Shown: in pieces, positions 17,677 to 28,200 of the stretch
Layout of the letters: each line of letters starts with the position of its first letter
How positions within the stretch are numbered: the first letter of the stretch is position 1
Assembly: GCA_946411505.1 (NCBI GenBank)
Contig: CAMKEG010000001.1
Location: forward strand, 1-64,000
Source of the DNA: an uncultured Treponema sp.
Lineage (GTDB): Bacteria; Spirochaetota; Spirochaetia; Treponematales; Treponemataceae
Direction: 5' to 3'
Length of the DNA stretch: 64,000 nucleotides
The notes under the pieces: generated by a model
The model's input: the letters and a program-made list of their open reading frames with translations, nothing else
What the model was told of the DNA's origin: nothing
Databases searched by the model: none
Translations under genes and position numbers: made by a program

Positions 17677-18234
17677 TTACAGTTGGGGAAGCTCCACCTT
17701 CCAGTCGCCGTTTTCCTTGACAAAGTTGTAGTAAACGGTGATTTTGGTCTTGTCGTCTTCGGTCTTGGTCACTTGGACGGCCTTGACAGATTCCGCCGAA
17801 TTGTAACGGATCTCGTCTATTTGGCGGCCCTTTCTTGAAGGAATGAAAACGTAGTTGAAGTAGTCGCCCAAATTCTTTAGCTTCACTCCCTTCAGCTCCT
17901 TGGGAAGCTTTTCGGAAGCCTTGGCCAATGTGTAGTTGTCGGACCAATATTTCTTTGAGTCCGCGGCGATGTAGTTGAGCCAAGAGCTGTAGTCCTTCTT
18001 TGACATTATGTTGTTTAGCTCCGCTATCTTTTTCATGATGGCGGCTTTGTCCGCGTTGAAAGTTTCCTTAGAGACCGCGCTGCCTTCAATCTTGTTGATT
18101 GAGCGCTGGTATTCCAAGTCGTCCTCTGTGGGCTCTTGAACAGCGGCCGGAGCCTCTTGCTTTGTGGACTCGCATGAAATCAGCGAAAGCGCCAACGCCG
18201 CCGAGGCCAAAAATATAATCGCGTTTTTCTTCAT
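17677..18234 (-). CDS. Hypothetical lipoprotein
   Basis: MKKNAIIFLASAALALSLISCES lipobox; upstream in-frame codons are likely non-coding. Confidence 0.65.
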   Translation of the reverse strand: MKKNAIIFLASAALALSLISCESTKQEAPAAVQEPTEDDLEYQRSINKIEGSAVSKETFNADKAAIMKKIAELNNIMSKKDYSSWLNYIAADSKKYWSDNYTLAKASEKLPKELKGVKLKNLGDYFNYVFIPSRKGRQIDEIRYNSAESVKAVQVTKTEDDKTKITVYYNFVKENGDWKVELPQL

Positions 18235-18367
18235 AAGGAACATTATACAGCGCCTTGTCTTAAAAATCAAGATGCGCGCCGCAAAAAAAACGGCTTGCGC
18301 CCGCGCCGCTTCAAATCGCGCGGAACTCTTGACATTTTCTATAATAAGGTGGAAAATAGCGGTATTT

Positions 18368-21300
18368 ATGATAAAAAGTTTAAAGTTGAACAATGTCTAT
18401 GCCTATTTATGTTTGGCCTGCGCCCAAAATAAATTATTTTCCCGAGCGGCGATTTTGCTCGCGGCGCTTTTTTTCTCTCTGTCAATTTTTTCATGCGACA
18501 ATTCCTCTAGCGACAACATGGCTCTTTTTGCGGCGCCAACGCCCGCGCAGCCTGCCGCGACCGTAAACGAAAACGGAAAACAAATGGTTTCCTTTTCAGG
18601 CTGCCTGGGGGGAGCGGCGGGCGCCTTTCCCGCGCGAATGTCGGCGCAAGTTTCCGCGCTGCTTGACGGCGGACAAAGCGACGGCCTTTCCATGAGCGCC
18701 GCGCCTACGCTTGACACGGAAGCGGGCGGCGGCTACGAAATGTTCGCCACGGCCACGGCGGAAGGCGTGCCTGCCGTTGAAGGAGTCTTTGGAACGACCG
18801 CCGCCGACAAGCGCTTCTTTAGCATGAGCCTTGAGGTTGGAAAGACTTGGAGCGTTGTTTGCGGAATCCGGGCCGCGGGCGGCGGCTCCGTCATGGAGGA
18901 CTCTTTCGACTTTGAGGCCAAAATAACTTCCCCGGTCCTTTCTCACACATTCAACCTTACGCCCAAAAAAGACGGAAGCGGCTCCGTGGCCCTTTCCGTT
19001 ACGGCGGATTCAACAGTGGACAAAGCCGTGGCCCTGTGCTTTGACGAAGCCTGGATGCAGGCGGCGCCTGAGGGCGCGGAAAAGGCGCTTGACTTGACCT
19101 CTACCGCCGCGCTGAGCGTGGGCTCGTTAAAGAGCGGCTCTTATGAAGTTAGCCTTAACTTTTTTAAGGACGACGGAAGCGGCGGCCGCGTCTTCTTGTA
19201 TTCTGTTTTGCAGACCATAAACGTCTTTGACAACGCCGCCACCGACATGTGGATTTCTTCTGCCGGCGAGGGAAAAATCCAGACGGCCGCGGACGGAAAG
19301 ACTTCGCTTGTCGTTGACGGCTCGGAAATAATGGCCTCCGCGCGAACGATTTTTTACGTAAGCGACGCGGCTGGAGCGGCGGCCTTGAGAGTTTCCGTCC
19401 CCAGCGACTCCAACAGCGGAAGCGCCTACGAGCCGCTTGAAAGCCTTGAGCGCGTGGCGCAAATAATCTCCGCCGCCGGAAATTCCGCCAACAAAAAAGA
19501 GTATAAAATTTTTATAAACGGAAATGTTCCCTGCAACGCAAGCTTGGACTCAAGCCTAGACGCGGTGGCCTCCGGAATAACGATAACGGGCCTTGGCGCG
19601 TCCGGCTCTTCCGACGCGCTGCAAGGAAACGGTTCAAATAGCGTCGTGACGCTTGCGACAAAGGCTCCCGTCACGATAAAGAATTTAAGCGTTACAGGCG
19701 GCGGCGGCTCCAGCGGCGCGGGCGTCAACATTGCCGCAAGCGGGGCGCGTCTTGTCTTGGCGAGCGGCGCCAAAGTTGTTGGAAACACGGCGGCTTCCTC
19801 CGGCGGCGGCGTGAGCGTTTGCGCCGGAGCGGAGCTTGACATGCTGGCCGGCTCCGAAATCAGCGCGAACGTATGCGATGGAAGCGGCGCCGGCGGAGTT
19901 CAAAACCACGGAACTTTTAAAATGTCCGGCGGAACCATCGAAAACAACAAGGCCAACTATGTTGGAGCCGTCTTTGTTGAAGAAGGCTCTATTTTTGAAA
20001 TAAGCGGCTCCGCCTCAATTCCTTACGGGGCGTTGGACTCAAGCGGAAATCTTGTGACGGGCGAAGGAAAGAACGACGTTTTTCTTTCCGCGATTACTGG
20101 CGGCGGCGGAGCCGTTGAAACAATCACCGTGGCGGGAAACCTTTACGCAAGCGGCTCTGTGGCGACAATCCACGCCAAGGACTGGCCGCGCGGAAAGCAA
20201 GTCTTGGTCGCCGGAGGAAGCGTGTCCTCGCTGTCTGACGACATCTTGGAAAAGTTTGACTTTACCGACACGGACTTTCATGTAAACATAAACAAAAGCG
20301 ACGCGCGGCAGGGCCTTCTTGCCGGAGACATTTACGTGGCAGGAAGCGGCTACCGCCATTGCCTTGCCGCCGGAAGCGACGCGGACGGAGTTGCCGGAAC
20401 AAAGAACGCGCCGTTCGCTTCTATAAGTTACGCCGCGTCAAAGATTTTGGACGGCGGAAAGAACACGATTCTTGTGGACGGAAGCCTGGGCGCCCAAGAA
20501 ATCACAAGCGGCCTTCTCGCGGCCAACTGTTCCGAGCTTACGATAAAAGGCTGGAGCGACGCCACGCATCCAGCGCTTGGCGACGACGGCCTTCCTGTAA
20601 ACAAACTCGACGCTGGCGGAAGCGGAAGCGTCTTTACTACGCAAAGCGCCGTTCCAATTGTAATGGAAAACCTTATGATTACCCGCGGAAACAACACTGT
20701 CGGCGACGGAAAAGGCGGCGGCATTTACGTGGCCGGCGGAGCGGACGTTACGCTAAAGGCGGGCGCTGTGGTCGCGGGCAACACGGCTAAAAAAGGCGGC
20801 GGCGTTTATGTTGACGGAAGCTTTACCCTTGACGGAGGAACGATAGGCGACGCAAGCAAGACTGAACACGCGACGCGCCTTGGATATTCAAATAACGCCA
20901 CTGACACTTATTCTTTTGGCGGAGGCATTTTCTTTTCCAACACAGGAAAAGTGAACATAAAAAGCGGCGTCATCGCATATAACTTTGCCTTTAGAGGCGG
21001 CGGAATAGCAAGCGAATACACCGCATACAGCCCGGACTCGCAGTTGACAATTGAGGGCGGCGAAATACGCCATAATTGCAGCTATTCGGAAAATGGAAAT
21101 CTTGGAAATAATTCTTTTGGCGGCGGAGTTTTTGTAAACGGCTCCAAATTTTCTTTTACGGGCGGAGAAATCTACGAAAATTATGGATGTGATGGCGGCG
21201 GAGGACTCTTCCTGCAAAACGCAAGCGGCGCTTCAATGTCTGGCGGAAGCATTCATGACAATGCGTATACCGACGGGCTCGGCTGCATGAAACGCGCCAC

Positions 21301-24300
21301 AGACCTTTTGCTGTGGGACAACGCTGTTTTGAACATGAGCGGCGGAAAGATTTATTCCGCCAGTCAAAAGGAGCGCGGCGTCATCATTTGGAACGCGACG
21401 GACTCGCTGAGCATGAGCGGAAGCGCTTTTATAAGCCAAAACACGCCGGTCTTGCTTGGCGAGCCTGGCGGCAGCGTCAACACTTGCATAACAGTCGCGG
21501 GCGCTCTAACCCAGCCCGACCCGGACGACGAGAACGTCAAGAACGCCTACATTGTTCCTCTCCAGTGGACGCGCGGCCTGCAAGTTTTAAACGCGAGCGC
21601 CTCCATTCCCGCAGCGGAGCGGACAGCCCTTATCGCCGCAAACATAGGCCGCTTTGGGACGGTTGACGAAGAATTTGACGTAAAGGCAAAGGGCGCCGCG
21701 GGCTTCATAAGCGCGCCGATTTGCGTGGCGGCCTCGAACGGCACCCGAAGGTCTCCGGTCAACGAGGGCGCTTTGGGCCAAAAAGATTGGGGCGCGCCAA
21801 GCGAGCTGGACAGCGCTCGCGGAACCAGAAGCGAGCCTTTTGCCAAGATGAGCCAAGCCGTGGCGCAAATGACAGACAATACCGCTCCCTACGAGATTCT
21901 TATAAACGGAACTATAAAAGGCTACGACTACGCCCACGCGGAATTTGACGGCGCGAAAGTTGGCGACGTGACAATCAGGGGCGTGAACGGCGACAACTCC
22001 ATCGACGTTCTTGACGTTGACAAACTTGGCGCGGGCAACACGTCCAAATCTATAGCCCTTCAGTTTAGCGGAACTGGCGCGGCAAGCAAGATGTCCGCGA
22101 CAATCCAAAACCTAAAGATAACCGGCGCCAACAATCTGGGCGGCGGCGACTCTTATCCTCACGGCGGCGGAATCTACGCGCATTATGCCAATATAAGCCT
22201 TGGAAAAGGCGTCTTGATTACCGGGAACAAGGCCTATTATGGCGGCGGCGTTTACCTTGACGGCAGCAATCTTTTTGTTTACGCCGACGCGCGCATAGGC
22301 CAAGACGCAAGCGGAACCGCGACAGGCGAGAGCGATTGTTCCAACTACGCGTCCAGCGAAGGCGGCGGCATTTATTGCGCTGGCGGCGACGTTTACCTTG
22401 GCTACAAGGAAGACAAGACTGTGGCCGCTGGCGACGACGCGTGGACTGGCGGAATTTACCGCAACTGCTCATACGGCGGCGGTGGAATTCGAATTGGCAA
22501 TGGAAGCCAAATCCAAATTGCGGCTGGAAACATAAGCCGCAATTTGGCAACTAAAGAAGGCGGCGGCATTTACATACAGTCGGGAGAAAACAACGCCGTT
22601 ATATCAGGCGGAAAAATAGAAGAAAACCAATCCAAGGCGACAGGACTTTATGAGGGTGGCGGAGGCATTTGCAATTTGGGTTCTCTTGTCGTAAAAGATG
22701 ACGCTGAAATCTTGGGCAACAAAGCCAATAAGGGCGGCGGCGTTTATAACGGCTACTCCGGAGGCGCACTTTTTGTTCTAGGCGGAAAAATCCATGACAA
22801 CACGGCGGATACCTCGGGCGGCGCCGTGTGCCATATAGCTGGAACGTTCAGCATGGGCGGAACGGCCTGGATTCCCTACGGAGTGACAACTAGCGGCGGC
22901 GGAACGACAACTACAGCCACGGGCGCGGGCAAAAACGACGTTTTCATTTGGGATGAAAAATATATCACGATAGCCAGCGCTCTTTCTTTGCCAACAGGCG
23001 CAAGCGGCGCCAACGCCACAATCACGCCGTACCAATGGAAGCGCGGAACTGTAATCGCAAAGGGCAAGGACGGCGGCGTTATTCCGTCAGGAGGCAACGG
23101 CGGTATCGCGCTTGCGGCCGAGAGCGCCTTAGACCGGTGGAGGATGTATCTTTCCAGCGACAAAAAGAAAATAAAAATAATGGCTCCGATTTGCGTGGCT
23201 CCCGCCGATTATTCCGAAACGCCGGGCTCAAATTCCAACATCGGAACATACTCAAAGCCCTACGCGACTGTGACGAAGGCTTTGACGGATTTGAACGACC
23301 CCGAAGTGGACTACGAGATTTACATAAAGGGAACAATCATCGACCATGTGACTATAGACCAAACAACGACGGAAAACGCAAAAAGCCTTACCCTTGAAGG
23401 CTACAATTACAGCACGCTTGGTTCTTCTGCGAACGACACCTTGTCCGGCGGCTGCGACGCGGACACGGCATGGGAGGCTACTGGCATCGGCAGAACGCTT
23501 GGCATAATGGGCGACGTTCCTGTGACGATTAAGGGGTTGATGATTACAGGCGGAAAAGACAGCAACAACGGCGGCGGAATCTTTGTAGGAAGCGGCGCCA
23601 ATTTGACCTTGAGCTACTTTACCCGCGTTAAGGAAAACTACTCCGCGGCGAACGGCGCCGGCGTTTATGTGAACGCAGGCGGAACATTGAACGTCAAAAA
23701 AAATGTCACGGTCAAGGACAACAAAATGATTGACGCCAGTACGGGAGCGCAAACAAACAGCAACGTGTTCCTTTCCAGCGGAAAAGTCATAAACATCCTA
23801 GATAGCCTTAAAGGCTTAGGCTCGGAAGGCGATTCCGAAATATGGGTGTCCACAGAGGACCAGCCTACGATAAGCGGCTCGACCGTATACACGGTGACCA
23901 TAACGTATAACTACAGCTACGCAAACAGCGACCATCCAAGCAAATTCTTTACAAGCGACCAAAATTACGGATTTGCTTCTTGGAACGGTGATGACGAGGC
24001 CGAGTTGGGCGTTCACGGCGGCGGCATCAGCATAGAGGACATGTACAAGGATGTGGCGCTTAGCCTCGACAAGACTTGGGCGCAAAAGGGAGGCGACGAC
24101 AAGATTACTGCAGGCGGAACGGTTGGCGGCCAGCCTATGGACTTTGACGACGACACAAGCGAAAACTACACGACCCTTGCATTTGACGTTAAAACACACG
24201 GAGAGTCTGCCGCCGGATATTATTCAAAAGTCGGAAACAACGCCGTCAAGTTTAGCGGCTCCAAGGGCAAGCTTCCCGCAGGCGACTACGTTTTGCTTGT

Positions 24301-25243
24301 CACTGGCGTTCATGGCGGAAAGACCTACAGCGCGAGCTTTGACATAAGGATTATGGAAAACGCGACCGTTCCGGACGGCTATGTCATGACCGGCGGCGAA
24401 ACGGTCACGGGCGCTGTTGGAACGGAGTCTCCTTCCAATGTGTTCATAGCCGGACGAAGCGTGGCGATTCCCGTCATCATCGCGTGCGACCACGAGGTCA
24501 CTCAAAGCGAATACGAAAAGTATTGCTGTTACGACGGAACCAATCGTCCTGATGAAGTGACGGGCAAGGGAGAAAACTATCCTGTCTACTATGTAAACTG
24601 GTGCGACGCGATTGTTTACTGCAACCTAAAAAGCCTTGCCGACGGACTAACGCCTGTTTACAGCATTGACGGAGTGACAAACCCGCTAAACTGGAAGACA
24701 AGCGGCAACGTGACTGAGGGAACCGGCGACGAGGCCGGAAAATACTATGTTCCCGGGGCCATGTCCACCGCCGTCCAAAACAAATGGAAAAACATAGTCT
24801 TTGACCAAAGCGCGGACGGCTGGCGCCTCCCCACCGAGGTTGAATGGGAATACCTTGCCCGCGCGGCCAACAAAGAGGATTATGGTTACAGCGGAAGCGA
24901 CACTGTCAACGACGTCGCTTGGTGGTCCGGAAACAGCGCGGTAGACGGCGTGAAGAAAACTCATGAAGTCAAGACGAACAAAACTGGCGTAGACTGCTTC
25001 AACAGCCTTGGCATTTACGACATGAGCGGAAACGTCTTCGAATTATGCTGGGACTGGAGAGCCGCGTCGATATCAGCCGATACTAAGTACACCGGCCCCG
25101 ACAGCGGCTCTGAAAAAGTTCGACGCGGCGGCTCTTACGCTGAAGCAAACTCATACTCTAGCGTTTCAAATCGAGATAGGTCATTGCTTCTGTATGTACC
25201 GAATGAACAGACGGGCTTCCGCGTGGTCCGCACAGTTCGCTAG
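18368..25243 (+). CDS. Giant lipoprotein: repeated parallel beta-helix (Pmp/adhesin-like) modules with C-terminal SUMF1/FGE-fold domain
   Basis: Lipobox LFFSLSIFSC; many G(N/D)xAxxGGGVYV repeats; C-terminal DGWRLPTEVEWEYLARAA...GIYDMSGNVFELCWDW...RRGGSY...TGFRVVR. Start M69 of the ORF. Confidence 0.85.
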   Translation: MIKSLKLNNVYAYLCLACAQNKLFSRAAILLAALFFSLSIFSCDNSSSDNMALFAAPTPAQPAATVNENGKQMVSFSGCLGGAAGAFPARMSAQVSALLDGGQSDGLSMSAAPTLDTEAGGGYEMFATATAEGVPAVEGVFGTTAADKRFFSMSLEVGKTWSVVCGIRAAGGGSVMEDSFDFEAKITSPVLSHTFNLTPKKDGSGSVALSVTADSTVDKAVALCFDEAWMQAAPEGAEKALDLTSTAALSVGSLKSGSYEVSLNFFKDDGSGGRVFLYSVLQTINVFDNAATDMWISSAGEGKIQTAADGKTSLVVDGSEIMASARTIFYVSDAAGAAALRVSVPSDSNSGSAYEPLESLERVAQIISAAGNSANKKEYKIFINGNVPCNASLDSSLDAVASGITITGLGASGSSDALQGNGSNSVVTLATKAPVTIKNLSVTGGGGSSGAGVNIAASGARLVLASGAKVVGNTAASSGGGVSVCAGAELDMLAGSEISANVCDGSGAGGVQNHGTFKMSGGTIENNKANYVGAVFVEEGSIFEISGSASIPYGALDSSGNLVTGEGKNDVFLSAITGGGGAVETITVAGNLYASGSVATIHAKDWPRGKQVLVAGGSVSSLSDDILEKFDFTDTDFHVNINKSDARQGLLAGDIYVAGSGYRHCLAAGSDADGVAGTKNAPFASISYAASKILDGGKNTILVDGSLGAQEITSGLLAANCSELTIKGWSDATHPALGDDGLPVNKLDAGGSGSVFTTQSAVPIVMENLMITRGNNTVGDGKGGGIYVAGGADVTLKAGAVVAGNTAKKGGGVYVDGSFTLDGGTIGDASKTEHATRLGYSNNATDTYSFGGGIFFSNTGKVNIKSGVIAYNFAFRGGGIASEYTAYSPDSQLTIEGGEIRHNCSYSENGNLGNNSFGGGVFVNGSKFSFTGGEIYENYGCDGGGGLFLQNASGASMSGGSIHDNAYTDGLGCMKRATDLLLWDNAVLNMSGGKIYSASQKERGVIIWNATDSLSMSGSAFISQNTPVLLGEPGGSVNTCITVAGALTQPDPDDENVKNAYIVPLQWTRGLQVLNASASIPAAERTALIAANIGRFGTVDEEFDVKAKGAAGFISAPICVAASNGTRRSPVNEGALGQKDWGAPSELDSARGTRSEPFAKMSQAVAQMTDNTAPYEILINGTIKGYDYAHAEFDGAKVGDVTIRGVNGDNSIDVLDVDKLGAGNTSKSIALQFSGTGAASKMSATIQNLKITGANNLGGGDSYPHGGGIYAHYANISLGKGVLITGNKAYYGGGVYLDGSNLFVYADARIGQDASGTATGESDCSNYASSEGGGIYCAGGDVYLGYKEDKTVAAGDDAWTGGIYRNCSYGGGGIRIGNGSQIQIAAGNISRNLATKEGGGIYIQSGENNAVISGGKIEENQSKATGLYEGGGGICNLGSLVVKDDAEILGNKANKGGGVYNGYSGGALFVLGGKIHDNTADTSGGAVCHIAGTFSMGGTAWIPYGVTTSGGGTTTTATGAGKNDVFIWDEKYITIASALSLPTGASGANATITPYQWKRGTVIAKGKDGGVIPSGGNGGIALAAESALDRWRMYLSSDKKKIKIMAPICVAPADYSETPGSNSNIGTYSKPYATVTKALTDLNDPEVDYEIYIKGTIIDHVTIDQTTTENAKSLTLEGYNYSTLGSSANDTLSGGCDADTAWEATGIGRTLGIMGDVPVTIKGLMITGGKDSNNGGGIFVGSGANLTLSYFTRVKENYSAANGAGVYVNAGGTLNVKKNVTVKDNKMIDASTGAQTNSNVFLSSGKVINILDSLKGLGSEGDSEIWVSTEDQPTISGSTVYTVTITYNYSYANSDHPSKFFTSDQNYGFASWNGDDEAELGVHGGGISIEDMYKDVALSLDKTWAQKGGDDKITAGGTVGGQPMDFDDDTSENYTTLAFDVKTHGESAAGYYSKVGNNAVKFSGSKGKLPAGDYVLLVTGVHGGKTYSASFDIRIMENATVPDGYVMTGGETVTGAVGTESPSNVFIAGRSVAIPVIIACDHEVTQSEYEKYCCYDGTNRPDEVTGKGENYPVYYVNWCDAIVYCNLKSLADGLTPVYSIDGVTNPLNWKTSGNVTEGTGDEAGKYYVPGAMSTAVQNKWKNIVFDQSADGWRLPTEVEWEYLARAANKEDYGYSGSDTVNDVAWWSGNSAVDGVKKTHEVKTNKTGVDCFNSLGIYDMSGNVFELCWDWRAASISADTKYTGPDSGSEKVRRGGSYAEANSYSSVSNRDRSLLLYVPNEQTGFRVVRTVR

Positions 25244-25256
25244 CAGGAAGGGGGGA

Positions 25257-28200
25257 ATGATGATGAAGATGAACAAGATTTTTTCAATAAACACAATCCT
25301 CCGCTTGGCGGCTGGCGCGATTTTGGCGGCGGCGCTTTTTGGCTGCGCCAACATGGGGGAATCTCCCGCGTCAAGCGCGGGAGTGACAGGCGGCGCTGGA
25401 GTGGGTGCTGGCGCGGGAGCTGGAAGCGGCTCGGCCACGGTGAGCGGCTCGCTTTGCTTTAGCGGCGCTATGCCCAGCGAGATTGCCGCGCTTGTCGCCC
25501 CTGTGTCATTGTCGGGCGCGTCCCGACAATCTTTTGACAATACCTCCCGGTCGGCCTTTCCGCAAACGCCAAGCGCGAGCGGCTTGACAATCACGGTCTA
25601 CGCCGAAGAAGTGACGGAAAGCGAGACAAAGCTGAGTTATAGCGGAACAGTTACTGACGACGGTTCCGGAAACGTAAGCTACACTGTGGGAATCCCCGTG
25701 ACCAGCGGAAAAAAATACCGCGTCCACGCGGTTGCCAAAAAGGACGACGAAAAGCTTCTTTTTGGAACGAGCGATCTTTTGGACTTTACGGAAAACGCGG
25801 AACAATTTTACACAAGCTGCGACATAACGCTTGGCGCGGGGCAATCCGATACAGGCAAGGGCGGTGTGAACCTTACTGTGAATGTACAAGGCTTGGACGT
25901 GTCCACCGCCAAGATGATTTACAAACCAAAAGGCTCAACGGAGTCAATAAGTGAATATGGCTCGTCCGGTTTAGGCGGCAACGTGCGGGTTTTTTCCGTA
26001 GGATTTGAAGAAGGCGAGTTCGATCCGATTTCTGCCATTGCGTCCGGCGAATATACTATGATATTTGAATTTTATTCGGGCGCGGAAAGTTCCGAGAATC
26101 TATTGTATTCATTCACGGAGAACGTAAGCGTTTTTGACAGGCTTGTGACCGACACTTGGGTAAAAAACGGCGCCGAGCCCTGGCTTACGCCCGACTCGTC
26201 AGGAAACATCGCTTGCAAAATCACCAGCGCTATGGTCGACGGCTTTAAGCTTACGGAAATCTACGTGGACACAAGCAAGCAGACTACAAACCCGAATGCT
26301 GAAGATGGTTCATACACAACTGCGAGCGGAACCTTCCTCAACCCCAAGACATCGTTTGCCGACGCGCTGGCCATGCTGCAGGACGCAAGCAAGGATTACA
26401 CGATTTTCATCAAGGGAAAGATTGGCCCCCAGACGATTCCTGACAGGCTGAAAAAATCTGGCTCAGGCGGCGGGTACACCTACGCCAAAAGCCTTACCCT
26501 TTGCGGGGCGGGCGACCCCGAAGACGGAGTTCCCACGGACATCATTGACGCGGCCGGCGCGGCAGGAACCTCCGCCCTCACAATAGCGACGACAGTTCCC
26601 GTAACGATAAAAAATCTAAAGATTACAGGCGGAACGGGAACATTAATAAATGGCACCGGGTCGTTTGGCTCTTCAATAGCTTATGGCGGAGGAATTTATC
26701 TTTCCGCCACTGGCGGCTCCCTTACCCTTGGGAAAGGCGCCTATGTGTCGGACAACAGCGCGGATCCTAGCTCTGGCAGCTGCAGCTCAAAACAAAGCTA
26801 TGGCGGCGGAATTTGCGCAACCACTCCATGCGAACTGAACCTTTTGAGCGGCTCCGTGGTGTCGGCTAACAACGCTAAAGGCACCGGCCAGGGCGGAGGA
26901 ATTGCAATATTTAAGCCTGCGGACTCAAGCGACGGCTCAGGCAACGTGAACATTTATGACGGCGCTGTGATAGAGAAGAACCAATCAAATTGGGTTGGAG
27001 GAGGAATTTTTTACTTTGCTGACACTTCTGTAGAAACTACGATGAGCGGCGGCCGCATAAGCGGAAACACCGCTACAAGTAACGGCGGCGCGATTTTCGG
27101 CTCCAGCGGAACGTTTACTATGACAGGCGGCGTGATAGGAGATGATTCTTCTACGATAACCAGAGCCGCAAAATACGGCGAGCGGACGTCCGTCAAGACC
27201 AACAAAGCGGGAGATTACGGCGGCGCCTTTTATTTTGTCAATGAAAGCACAGTCGGGAATAAATTTAATATAAACATTTGCGGCGGAACCGTCGCCTACA
27301 ATTGCGCGCAAAAGAACGGCGGCGCCTTTTACGTGTGGGGCGGCAACTTGACCGTCCAAGGCGCCCAAGTAAAATGGAACGGAGCCTACGGCGTAAGCGC
27401 CACAAGCGCTGGCGGCGGCGCGATTCATTTGAAAGAATGCAGCGAACTCCATCTTGACGGCTGTTCAATCATCGGGAATGAATGTTATGACACCTACAGC
27501 CATGGCGGCGCTATTTGTATTCCCCATATTTCCACAATCGCTAAAGTTCCAAAAGTATATTTAAAAGGCGCTGTTTCCATTCCGAGCGACGCCGCGAAAA
27601 AGAACGACATCGGCCTAATGAGCTATAGCTCATCGAGCGATTATATGGCATATCCCTCGTTATATATTGAAGGAAAACTAACAGGAAGCGGAACCGTCGC
27701 CACAATCACGCCCACTTTGTATAACATTAATCGCCAAGTCCTCCAGCTTGCCGACGGCGTCACGGACGTAAACTTCGCGCTGGAGTGCTACAAGTTCGCC
27801 GTCACCCCGCAAGCAAGCGCGACCCCCGCGCAAGAGTGGGCGGTCGCCGGCGACGGATATTTGGCCAAGGTCACCACGCTGACGGGGACAAGCATTGATG
27901 GTTTTACTGTGGATGACTTTAACGAAGGCGACAAGGTCGTTTATGCCTTTGACTCAAGTGTTACCAACGATCAGATTGATGCGTTTACAAGAAAGCTATA
28001 CAATAAAACGGAAAACCAAAACCTAAGCGGAAAAAAAGTGGGCGAAGGCTCTGTCCTTGACTTTTCAAAAGCCACCAATCTTACAAGCTTGGGATTTAGT
28101 TGGACAAACAATGGTGTTTTTCAGCCCTTTGACATAATTCTTCCGCCCAATTTTGATACTTCCAAGTTTAGCAACCAAACATTTGCTTGGGCAATTAAGA

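Noticed and set aside
18329-18345. TTGACA close to TATAAT upstream of the giant lipoprotein
   Set aside because: Spacer is only 5 nt, so these cannot be a -35/-10 pair; the TATAAT may act alone but support is weak.
19345-24000. Repeated GGCGGCGG-type motifs as a CRISPR or tandem-repeat array
   Set aside because: Explained by codons for Gly-rich beta-helix turns in one long ORF; no regular repeat-spacer spacing.
25130-25243. Complete diversity-generating retroelement
   Set aside because: No reverse transcriptase, template repeat or accessory gene in the window, and the region does not show an obvious AAC-rich pattern; kept only as a hypothesis.
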